DNA of 64,000 nucleotides from Natronococcus roseus (GTDB lineage Archaea; Halobacteriota; Halobacteria; Halobacteriales; Natrialbaceae): NCBI RefSeq assembly GCF_043677095.1, contig NZ_JBHLJR010000010.1, positions 17,712 to 81,711 of the forward strand. The letters are read 5' to 3'. The position numbers and the translations under genes were made by a program. The notes beneath the pieces are model-generated. The model was not told the origin of the DNA. It saw nothing but the letters and a program-made list of their open reading frames with translations, and did not search any database. Below are positions 40,125 to 47,673 of this stretch, piece by piece. Position 1 is the first letter of the stretch, and each line of letters opens with the position of its first letter.

Positions 40125-40847
40125 ATGTACAAACACGTCGCCCTTCTCGTCCGCCAGGACGGGATGAGCCACGAGGCGTTCGTCGACTACTGGCAGACCG
40201 AGCACACCCCGATCGCTCGCGAGATCGACGGCGTCGTCCGCTACCAGCAGGTTCTCCCCACGGAGCCCGACCACGCCGAGTTCGATGGGATCGCCGAACT
40301 TTACTTCGAGGACATAGAGAAGCTGTACGACGCGCTCGGCAGCGAGGGATCGCGGGACTACGACCCCGAGAAAGGCAAGGCCAGAGAGGCCCGCGAGGAC
40401 GTCGATAACTTCCTCGCGATCGAGGAACGTCCCCGCGTCATCGGCGAGGAGATCGTCCAGAAGGACGAGGTCGACGGCGACACGGACGGTCTCTATAAAC
40501 ACTCCGCCTTCCTCGTCCGGAAGGAAGGGATGAGCCACGAGGCGTTCGTCGACTACTGGCAGACCGAACACACCCCGATCGCCCGCGAGATCGACGGCGT
40601 CGTGAAGTACAACACCGTTATCCCAACCGACCCCGACAACGCCGAGTTCGACGGCGTCGCCGAACTCTACTTCGAGGATCTCGAGAAACTGTACGACGCG
40701 CTGGGGAGCGAGGGGTCGCGGGACTACGACCCCGAGAAGGGGAAAGCAAGGGAGGCCCGCGAGGACGTCGACAACTTCCTCGCGATCGATGAGCGGCCCC
40801 GTCTCATCGGGCGGGAGCGACTCGTCAAACGCGAGGGCGAGCGCTGA
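40125..40847 (+). CDS. Tandem-duplicated EthD-domain protein
   Basis: 240 residues made of two EthD domains in a 122-residue repeat. Copy 1 is residues ~1-118 and copy 2 ~123-240. The 41-nt stretch 40161-40201 is identical to 40527-40567 and the rest is closely similar (for example EGSRDYDPEKGKAREAREDV occurs in both), so duplication is recent. A single chain could form the barrel that EthD homodimers usually make. A TATA-like ACTTTATT is about 30 nt upstream. It starts a unit with the HD gene. Confidence 0.85.
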   Translation: MYKHVALLVRQDGMSHEAFVDYWQTEHTPIAREIDGVVRYQQVLPTEPDHAEFDGIAELYFEDIEKLYDALGSEGSRDYDPEKGKAREAREDVDNFLAIEERPRVIGEEIVQKDEVDGDTDGLYKHSAFLVRKEGMSHEAFVDYWQTEHTPIAREIDGVVKYNTVIPTDPDNAEFDGVAELYFEDLEKLYDALGSEGSRDYDPEKGKAREAREDVDNFLAIDERPRLIGRERLVKREGER

Positions 40848-40852
40848 TCGCG

Positions 40853-41446
40853 ATGGCCGACTCCGATTTCGAGCGACAGGTCCGCGAGGCGTTCCCCGAA
40901 CTCGAGCGCATCGGGAGCGACGACCTCCGGGAGCGGGTCGTCGAGGCGTGGACCCTCGGTCTGGAACGCGGCGGCTGGCGAGACGTCGAGGACATCCCCT
41001 ACGCCTGGAACATCCGAGAGGTGACGAACGTCGAACACGTCCGCGGGGTCACCCGTATCGCCCTCGAGAGCGCCCGCGAACAGCGGGAGTTCCACGGTGC
41101 GGACCCCGATACGGATACGATCGCGGCCGCGTGTCTTCTCCACGACGTCGGGAAGTGTTACGAGTACCCCGACCACGTCGACGACGCGCTCCTCGAAGAG
41201 CCCGACCCGCGCTACGTCAGCGAGGAGATCCCCCACTCCATCTCAGGATACGCGCTGGCCCACGAGGTCGGCTGTCCGCTCGCCGTCCAGCGGGCGATCC
41301 CCCACTTCCTCGGCGAAGTCCCGAAACGGACCCTCGAGGCCGAACTCGTCAAGAGCGCGAACTCGGCGTCCTCGAACGCGATCACGCAGGCGACGATGGG
41401 AATCACGCTCCAGGAGTGGGTCGAAGAGTATTCCCAGACCGCGTGA
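40853..41446 (+). CDS. HD-domain hydrolase
   Basis: 197 residues with His62, His97-Asp98 (CLLHDVGKCYEYPDH) and a later Asp (PDHVDD) as likely metal ligands of the HDIG type. It starts 5 nt after the EthD gene, so it is probably co-transcribed and may act on a compound of the same pathway. It is not closely similar to the HD gene at 134-949. Confidence 0.82.
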   Translation: MADSDFERQVREAFPELERIGSDDLRERVVEAWTLGLERGGWRDVEDIPYAWNIREVTNVEHVRGVTRIALESAREQREFHGADPDTDTIAAACLLHDVGKCYEYPDHVDDALLEEPDPRYVSEEIPHSISGYALAHEVGCPLAVQRAIPHFLGEVPKRTLEAELVKSANSASSNAITQATMGITLQEWVEEYSQTA

Positions 41447-41506
41447 GCGACCGAGCTGTTCGAATAGCGGGAACACACTTTTGTCGGTGCGCTCACCACT
41501 ACCGGT

Positions 41507-42274
41507 ATGGGATCCGAACCGGGGTACAGACCGGTCGAGACCGTCGAGACCGCCCTCGAGATCGTTGCCCTGCTCAAACGCCGGGATCAAGCAGGTGTGA
41601 CGGCGATCGCGGACGAACTCGGGATCGCGAAGAGCACCGCATCCCGCCACGCCCGAACGCTCGAGGATCGAGGCCTCCTCGTTCGGGAGGGTGAGGCGTA
41701 CCGTCTCGGAACGTGGTTTCTGGACTACGGGACCTACGTCCGGAACCGGCAACCCGTCTTCGAGGCGGCAAAGCCGAAAGTCGACGAACTCGCCGCAGCG
41801 ACCGACGAGAAGGTCTGGTGCGTGATCGAGGAACACGGCGTCGGCGTCCACATCTACGGCGCCGAGGGGCGCCACTCGGTGCGGACCCACGCTCGAGTCG
41901 GCAGGCGAACCCCGCTGCACCAGTTCGCCGCGGGAAAGGCGATCCTCGCGCACCTGCCCGAAGCGCGAATCGGGACGATCCTCGAGGAACGCGGGCTCGA
42001 GGCGGCGACCGACGAGACGATCACCGACCGATCCGAGCTTCGGGAGCGCCTCGAGACGATCCGCGAGCGGGGGTACGCGATCAACCGCGAGGAGTCGGTT
42101 CGCGGGGTCCGCGCGGTCGGCGCGCCGATCAGATCCGACTCCGGCGACGCCGTCGCGGCGATCAGCGTCGCCGGCCCCGCCAATCGGCTCCGCGGCGAGG
42201 TGTTGACCGAAGAGCTACCGGCGCTCCTGCTCGGCGCGACGAACGAGATCGAGGTTAACCTCGCCCACTCCTGA
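41507..42274 (+). CDS. IclR-family transcription regulator
   Basis: 255 residues: an N-terminal winged helix (VTAIADELGIAKSTASRHAR, wing VREGEAYRLGTWFLDYG) and a C-terminal GAF-like effector domain (QFAAGKAILAHLPEARI and VRGVRAVGAPIRSDSGDAVA). IclR proteins usually control catabolic genes next to them, here the ThDP/EthD/VOC set. A TATA-like ACTTTTG at 41477-41483 predicts a leaderless transcript. Confidence 0.93.
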   Translation: MGSEPGYRPVETVETALEIVALLKRRDQAGVTAIADELGIAKSTASRHARTLEDRGLLVREGEAYRLGTWFLDYGTYVRNRQPVFEAAKPKVDELAAATDEKVWCVIEEHGVGVHIYGAEGRHSVRTHARVGRRTPLHQFAAGKAILAHLPEARIGTILEERGLEAATDETITDRSELRERLETIRERGYAINREESVRGVRAVGAPIRSDSGDAVAAISVAGPANRLRGEVLTEELPALLLGATNEIEVNLAHS

Positions 42275-42939
42275 CTCGCTGCGGTGTGATGTTCGAACTG
42301 CTCGAACGGTTCGTGCTCGAGCGACCCGTCACCCTGTCGAGTGCCGGGAGGGCATTACGAACATACCTCTGTAATATCCTGCCGACAGACGGGTAGGAGA
42401 GACCGCCCGAATCCATATCGTCCCTCGATGTTTCAGCAACTCAAACACGAGCAGGGTGACACTACCTCGAGCGGTGTCCATCAGTTCCGGCAATTGATAC
42501 TGTTCGAAATGTCCGGAGGGATACACTACTAGTATTGCCAATATAGGGCATCACTATAGCACAGTATCAACCGCCGAGATAGTTCTACTGCTCGAATCAC
42601 CACCGACCAGACAGTGGGTCGACTGGGTAGTTACCGAAGCAATCGTTCTTCCCATTCCTTCCGTTTTATTCGCTATATGTGCGCCTTTCTGGAATATATA
42701 CAGAGAAAGAGTCGAGTCAACAAACCGTTCTAAATCGCTTTGTTTTCGCTATCAACTTCTGGAATAGCATAGAGCACTCGTATGAAAGCTGCAAAGACAT
42801 AGTCGAAAAACGCAGTAGTATTGTATCAAATGTGAATATCCTATCCTCGGAATACGAATCAATCGGTTGTCAATTAGTCGATTATTGAACCGACAGCGTC
42901 GTTCCGCGGGATCCAGTCGATCGGTCGGTGCCGGCGCGC
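42275..42939. other. AT-rich region with broken frames
   Basis: 665 nt with lower GC than both sides. A frame from 42498 to 42767 has no normal start codon and reads CSKCPEG near its beginning and one hydrophobic stretch (AIVLPIPSVLFAICAPFW). Other short frames (42679-42888 +, 42329-42541 -) have no recognisable product. It looks like the remains of inserted DNA. Confidence 0.4.
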
Positions 42940-44010
42940 TCAGAGCTCCACCGATCGTTCCTCGTCGGCAGCCCGGTGTATCGCCTCGATGACACGCATA
43001 TCGGCGAGCCCGTGGCGGCCGTCGGGGTATATCTCGCCGTCGGTCAGCACGCGGTCCGCGAAGTAGTCGAACACCTCCCGAACCTCTCGTTGGGCGTCGA
43101 ACCCTTCGTGTTCGATTTCGACGGAGACGTCACCGCGAGAGAGTTGCAGGGTCGCCTCGCCGTGGAACGCCGGGTCGAGTTCGATCGTCCCCTCGGTTCC
43201 GGTGAGTTTTAGATGGGTGTCCTCGTGGGCGCGCTGGCTCGAGGTCGTGATCATGTGAACGTCGTCCTCGAGCAGCAGCGACGAGGAGGCGCGTTCGTCG
43301 GGCACGTCGTCGAACGCCTCGTGGTGAGAGGTCATCCGCGAGGAGACTGCCACGGGCTCACGCCGAAGCAGGTATCGCGTCGTATTGATCGAATAGATGC
43401 CCAGATCCATCACGGAGGTGCCGTACCCGGAGAGCTCCGGATCGAGTCGCCACTGGTCGTGATCGGGGTTCATCTCGAGCAGGGGCTGGCCGTTCGCGCC
43501 GTAGACCGAGACGGGCTCGCCAATGAAACCCGACTCGACGAGCTCCCTCGCCCGACGAACCGCGGGTTCGGTCTGCATTCGATAGGCGATCATCAGGGGA
43601 ACGTCGCCGTCCTCGCAGGCCTCGACCAGCCGTTCGGCCCGCTCGACGGTCGCCTCCATGGGCTTCTCACAGAGGACGGCCTTCCCAAGGTCGGCCGCCG
43701 TCTCGGCGTACTCGAGGTGGTAGGCGTTTGGCGTGCCGACGTAGACGGCGTCGTAGGCGTCGCTCGCCGCGCCGTCGTGGTACTGGTCGTAGCTGATCCC
43801 GCGTTCGACGTCGTTCTCCTCGGCGAGCCGTTCGGCCTTCTCGGTCGAACTGCTCACCAGTACCGAGACCTCGCCGAGGTCGGAGTTTTCGATCGCCGGG
43901 ATCGCGACGTCGACTGTCCACCAGCCGAGCCCGATCAGTGCGTACCGGACGGTACCCTCCTCGGTCGTCTGCCAGTCCCGCTCGTCGTAGCCGTCGATCC
44001 AGTCGTGCAT
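42940..44010 (-). CDS. Gfo/Idh/MocA-family oxidoreductase
   Basis: 356 residues. The N-terminal Rossmann domain (YALIGLGWWTVDVAIPAIE) and the catalytic EKP motif (AVLCEKPMEAT) are clear, and DPELSGYGTSVMDLGIYSIN is the typical segment before the catalytic His region. These NAD(P) enzymes act on sugars or inositols; D-xylose dehydrogenases of haloarchaea belong here. Co-directional with the UspA gene upstream. Confidence 0.88.
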   Translation of the reverse strand: MHDWIDGYDERDWQTTEEGTVRYALIGLGWWTVDVAIPAIENSDLGEVSVLVSSSTEKAERLAEENDVERGISYDQYHDGAASDAYDAVYVGTPNAYHLEYAETAADLGKAVLCEKPMEATVERAERLVEACEDGDVPLMIAYRMQTEPAVRRARELVESGFIGEPVSVYGANGQPLLEMNPDHDQWRLDPELSGYGTSVMDLGIYSINTTRYLLRREPVAVSSRMTSHHEAFDDVPDERASSSLLLEDDVHMITTSSQRAHEDTHLKLTGTEGTIELDPAFHGEATLQLSRGDVSVEIEHEGFDAQREVREVFDYFADRVLTDGEIYPDGRHGLADMRVIEAIHRAADEERSVEL

Positions 44011-44046
44011 CTATGGAAAAGGTACTCGGAGGAGGAATAAAACTCC

Positions 44047-44472
44047 TCACCCGCCGACGACGAGCACCGGTCGGGTCGCGAGCCTGACGACCGCGTCGAC
44101 GGTGCTCCCGAGCAGGGCCCCCTTGAAATCCGACCGTCCGCGGCTGCCGACGACGATCGCGTCGACCCCGCAGTCGTCGGCGTAGGTGACGATCTCCTCG
44201 TGCGGGACCCCGACCCGAACGGCCGTCTCGACCGGAACGCCGGCCGCCTCGGCTCGCTCCTCGAGGGTTGCGAGCGACGCCTCGGCCCGCTCCCGGAGGT
44301 GGCGTTCGACCTCGTTCGGATCGACGATGGCGTTGTCGTACTCGGTCCGGGTCTCGAGGACGGCGACGCCGTACAGCGTCGCCTCAAGGCGGTCCGCGAG
44401 ATCGATCGCGTGTTCGACGGCCACCGACGCCGTCTCACTACCGTCGGTCGCGACGAGGATCGAGTCGTACAT
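44047..44472 (-). CDS. Universal stress protein (UspA family)
   Basis: 141 residues, MYDSILVATDGSETASVAVE at the start and GSRGRSDFKGALLGS (G-2x-G-9x-G-S) near the end, so an ATP-binding Usp. It lies 46 nt after the last gene of the acidic-protein cluster, on the same strand, and may share its transcript. Confidence 0.9.
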   Translation of the reverse strand: MYDSILVATDGSETASVAVEHAIDLADRLEATLYGVAVLETRTEYDNAIVDPNEVERHLRERAEASLATLEERAEAAGVPVETAVRVGVPHEEIVTYADDCGVDAIVVGSRGRSDFKGALLGSTVDAVVRLATRPVLVVGG

Positions 44473-44518
44473 ATCGGATCTACGCGAGCAAGCGACAAAG
44501 AGCTACGGCTGCGATCGG

Positions 44519-45382
44519 CTACCGGTTTCGCTTCGGCATCGTCGAGTGGCGCTTGACCGCGTTCATGTCCGCCCGCTCGTTCGGCGGCGGCGCCATCGTC
44601 GAGTGCCGGGACGACTCACTCGAGCCGAGTCCGCCGTCGTCGGAGCCCAGCAGGCCGTCGTCGTCCTCGTCTTCGTCGTCTTCGTCGTCTTCGTCATCAT
44701 CCTCTTCGGAGTCCAAAAGATCGCCCGCGGAGTCGAGGAGATCGTCCTCGTCGTCCTCGTCGTCCTCGTCCGACCCGTCGTCGGCAGCCGCCGCCAGCTG
44801 CTCCCGAACCGACTCGAGGTCGGCGTCGAACTCCTCGACCGACGAACCGACGGCGTCCCGGAGGCGCTCCTCGAGTTCGTCGGTCGCACTCCCGTCGTCC
44901 GCCGCTTCTTCGTCGTCCGTCACTTCCTCCTCGTCCCCTTCCTCCGACTCGCCCTCGGCGCCGTCGTCGTCGCCGTCTTCGGTGTCGCTCTGCTCGTCCG
45001 CTTCGTCTTCGTCGCCGTCGCCCTCCTCGGTCGCCTCGCGGAGCCCGTCGATCGCGGTCTCGAGCTCGCCTTCCTCCTCGCGGTCGCCGAGCTTCGCGAG
45101 CCGGACCAGCCGCCGGAGCTCCTCGACGCGGTCGGGCTCACCCTTGGTGATCGCCTCGGGAACAGTCTCGGGTTCGGTTCCGTCTTCGAGCGTGCCCAGT
45201 CCGACCGCCTCGAGCAGCTCGCGGGGGTCCGTCGACTCGAGGAGATCGGCCGCCTCCTCGGAGAGCTCGAGCAGGTCGTCGTCGGCGCCGTCGCCGTCCT
45301 CGTCCGGAACGGCGAGCGCGCCACTCTCGGTGCTGGCCTCGTCGAGAATCTCCGTAATACGGTCGTAAAGTTCGTCGGTCAT
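44519..45382 (-). CDS. Acidic protein D of the four-gene cluster, with basic RHSTM tail
   Basis: 287 residues. An N-terminal helical part (MTDELYDRITEILDEASTES and RVEELRRLVRLAKLGDREEE) is followed by long Asp/Glu runs, the LLDSAGDLLDSEEDDD linker, and a sharply different basic tail: two RHSTM units (SSRHSTMAPPPNERADMNAV, then KRHSTMPKRNR). The linker resembles that of protein C. A basic tail on an acidic protein suggests a docking signal or partner contact. Unknown function; no signal peptide. Last of the four genes. Confidence 0.8.
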   Translation of the reverse strand: MTDELYDRITEILDEASTESGALAVPDEDGDGADDDLLELSEEAADLLESTDPRELLEAVGLGTLEDGTEPETVPEAITKGEPDRVEELRRLVRLAKLGDREEEGELETAIDGLREATEEGDGDEDEADEQSDTEDGDDDGAEGESEEGDEEEVTDDEEAADDGSATDELEERLRDAVGSSVEEFDADLESVREQLAAAADDGSDEDDEDDEDDLLDSAGDLLDSEEDDDEDDEDDEDEDDDGLLGSDDGGLGSSESSRHSTMAPPPNERADMNAVKRHSTMPKRNR

Positions 45383-45430
45383 GGTTCTAGATCGGGATCG
45401 GGTGAAAGCCCGGATTCGGTGTCGAGGGGA

Positions 45431-46213
45431 TTACGACGACTCGTCGGATTCGTCGTCCGCCTCGGACTCGCCGTCGTCGGCTTCCTCGTCGGCGACCGCC
45501 TCGATGATCTCGTCGGTCATCTCCTCGCGGCTGAGGTTCGCCTTGACGCCGACGTCCTTGGCGACCGACTGCAGATCCTGGTACGACATCACGCCGAGGA
45601 AGTCCTCGAGGGTCTCGCGTCGCAGGTTCTCGAGTTCCTCGACCGACGGCTCCTCCGAGGGTTCGTCCTCGCCGTCGTCTTCGTCGGCAGCGTCCTTGTC
45701 GCTTTCGTCGCCGTCGGCCTCGTCTTCCTCGTCAGCGGCTTCCTCGTCGCTTTCGTCCTCCGTTTCGTCGTCATCGTCGTCGGAATCAAGAAGATCATCG
45801 GCGGAGTCGAGGACTCCGCCCTCTCCGTCCTCGGCCTCGCCCTCTGACTCCGACTCGTCCTCGGCCTCGTCGCTGGTGAGCGCACCGGTTGCCGACGAGA
45901 GGGCGTCCTGGCCGACGACGCTGGCGATCGCATCGCGGATCGCCGTCCGGATCGCGGCCACCAGATCCGAGACGAGCTCGCGAAGGCTCTGTCCGTTCTC
46001 GATCCCCTTTCGGAGGGTTTCCTGGATATCGCGACCGATCGTCGCGCCGAGCTCGCGACCGAGCTGTTCGCCGAACTGTCTGCCGACGGCCGCACCGACC
46101 TCGCCGCCGTCGAGGTTGTCCTCGAGGCTTCCGTCGCCGAGCAGATCGGCGACGTCGACCTGTTCGGTAACCTCGTCGGAGACCATCTGCTTCAGCCCGG
46201 AGTCCTCACTCAT
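45431..46213 (-). CDS. Acidic protein C with glycine zipper and SAP-like C-terminal motif
   Basis: 260 residues from ATG 46213 (MSEDSGLKQ). Residues ~35-70 hold a glycine zipper (GAAVGRQFGEQLGRELGATI), then a helical segment (LVAAIRTAIRDAIASVVGQD), a long acidic linker with DSADDLLDSDDDDD, and a C-terminal LGVMSYQDLQSVAKDVGVKA helix pair that looks like a SAP/Rho-N-type module. The zipper matches that of protein B. A membrane or self-assembly role is possible. It lies 48 nt before gene D. Confidence 0.8.
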   Translation of the reverse strand: MSEDSGLKQMVSDEVTEQVDVADLLGDGSLEDNLDGGEVGAAVGRQFGEQLGRELGATIGRDIQETLRKGIENGQSLRELVSDLVAAIRTAIRDAIASVVGQDALSSATGALTSDEAEDESESEGEAEDGEGGVLDSADDLLDSDDDDDETEDESDEEAADEEDEADGDESDKDAADEDDGEDEPSEEPSVEELENLRRETLEDFLGVMSYQDLQSVAKDVGVKANLSREEMTDEIIEAVADEEADDGESEADDESDESS

Positions 46214-46258
46214 CGCACTCACCTCGAGTGGCTCGTAGTGGAGAACGCGGTGTCACGG

Positions 46259-46690
46259 CTACTCCCCTCCGTCCTCGCTCTCCTCGTCGTCATCCTCTTC
46301 GTCCTCTTCGTCCTCTTCGTCCTCTTCGTCCTCATCGCCGTCATCGGTCTCCTCCTCGTCGCTTTCGTCCTCGTCTTCTTCGTCGACTTCTTCAGCTTCG
46401 TCGTCCTCGTCTTCCTCGTCTTCTTCGTCGGCTTCTTCGGCTTCGTCGTCCTCGTCACCCGCACTGAGCAGCTCCTCGACGACGAGGTCGCCGATCGTAC
46501 GCCCGACCTGCTCGCCGATTTTGCGACCGATGATTGCGCCGATTAGCCCGCCCAGCGTCTCGCCGACGGGTTCGTCCTCGCTGATCTCGTCTTCCCACTG
46601 CGTACCTTCGACGAGCTCGTCGAGCTCGAGGCTCTCGGTGATCTTGTCGTAGTCGATCTGTTCTGTCAGTGACTGGGATTCCTCACTCAT
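46259..46690 (-). CDS. Acidic protein B with glycine zipper
   Basis: 143 residues: a short N-terminal part (SLTEQIDYDKITESLELDEL), a glycine zipper (LGGLIGAIIGRKIGEQVGRT, about residues 47-66), and ~65 residues that are almost only Asp and Glu. G-x-x-x-G spacing of this type packs helices or inserts into membranes. Starts 2 nt after gene A. No function is known to me. Confidence 0.8.
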   Translation of the reverse strand: MSEESQSLTEQIDYDKITESLELDELVEGTQWEDEISEDEPVGETLGGLIGAIIGRKIGEQVGRTIGDLVVEELLSAGDEDDEAEEADEEDEEDEDDEAEEVDEEDEDESDEEETDDGDEDEEDEEDEEDEEDDDEESEDGGE

Positions 46691-46692
46691 TG

Positions 46693-47556
46693 TTATGCGC
46701 TCGCCTCCGCCTCGCCTTCCTGTTCGTTCGATTCCTCGTCGCCCTCGAGCTGGTCGATCAGCGCCTGGAGGATCTCACGGACGACCGTGGCGATGAACTC
46801 CTCGACGGGCAGGTCCGGAATCAGCCCGCGCAGGCTGTCGGTCATCGTCTCGATGGCCGACGAGATCCGACCCTGTGCGTCCTCGTCCTCGCCTTCGTCG
46901 TCCTCGTCACCTTCAGCATCCTCGTCGTCTTCGTCGCCGCCCAGCAGTTCGCTGACGAACTCCCGCGGTCTGCTCACGAGCGACGTCAGCGCCTCCTGCG
47001 AACGGTCGACGATCGACGAAAGCGCGTCTGCCGGGTTCGGGAGCAGGTCCTGAACGCCGCCGAGCAGGTCCTGCGAGCCGTCGAGGAGCCCGGAGACGGC
47101 GGACAGCAGGTTGCCGACCAGGTTCCCCTCTCCCGGCCGAGCCGAGAGGTTGAGTACGACGGGATCGAGGTTGACCTCGAGCCCGAGCAGATCGAGGAAC
47201 AGTCCGTCGAGGTCGAGGTGGAGGACGTTCGTCGCGTCGTCGTCCTCGTAGGAGTCTTCGGCACCCTGTTCGTGACCGACGGGGTCTTCTTCCTCCTCGT
47301 CCTCTTCAGCTTCCTCTTCGTCTTCCTCGTCTTCTTCGTCCTCTTCGGCTTCCTCTTCGTCTTCCTCGTCTTCTTCGTCCTCTTCGGCTTCCTCTTCCTC
47401 CTCTTCCCCTTCGTCCGGCAGTTCGTCCTCGCCACCGTCGGTCATCACTCGTCGCGGTTCGCCCTCGTCGTCGGCCAGCATCGAACGGAAACCGGCGTCC
47501 TCGAGTCCGAAATCCGAACGGTCTTCCGAGTCGTCGTGCTCTCTCGTCTCTGTCAT
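46693..47556 (-). CDS. Acidic protein A with LLGLEVNLDPVVLNL core
   Basis: 287 residues, first gene of the set. The N-terminal ~100 are Glu/Asp runs with an exact double 39-nt repeat (47310-47387, 13 residues per unit). The core reads LHLDLDGLFLDLLGLEVNLD then LSARPGEGNLVGNLLSAVSG, a hydrophobic pattern I recall in other uncharacterised haloarchaeal and actinobacterial proteins. The C-terminal part (LPVEEFIATVVREILQALID) is an amphipathic helix. No signal peptide is evident. Confidence 0.8.
   Translation of the reverse strand: MTETREHDDSEDRSDFGLEDAGFRSMLADDEGEPRRVMTDGGEDELPDEGEEEEEEAEEDEEDEEDEEEAEEDEEDEEDEEEAEEDEEEEDPVGHEQGAEDSYEDDDATNVLHLDLDGLFLDLLGLEVNLDPVVLNLSARPGEGNLVGNLLSAVSGLLDGSQDLLGGVQDLLPNPADALSSIVDRSQEALTSLVSRPREFVSELLGGDEDDEDAEGDEDDEGEDEDAQGRISSAIETMTDSLRGLIPDLPVEEFIATVVREILQALIDQLEGDEESNEQEGEAEASA
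47310..47387 (-). repeat. Exact 39-nt tandem repeat in the acidic gene A
   Basis: Two identical 39-nt units (47310-47348, 47349-47387) encode 13 Glu/Asp/Ala residues each, with partial units on both sides. Replication slippage at this site would lengthen or shorten the acidic tract without shifting frame. Confidence 0.85.
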
Positions 47557-47673
47557 TATCTGGAAACACAGACGAGAGTGTCCGTTGTGGTGGTTTGCCT
47601 TGCGTATGCGATTTCTGCCTCAGTTACAGTGAAACGAAATGTGTGGGGCAGTCCTCGTGTCCCTACAGGGGAT

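Noticed and set aside
44186..45847. Apparent multi-helix membrane protein on the plus strand
   Set aside because: Antisense artefact of acidic genes C and D for the same reason.
47310..47387. CRISPR-like array
   Set aside because: The units are directly adjacent with no spacers and lie inside an acidic coding region.
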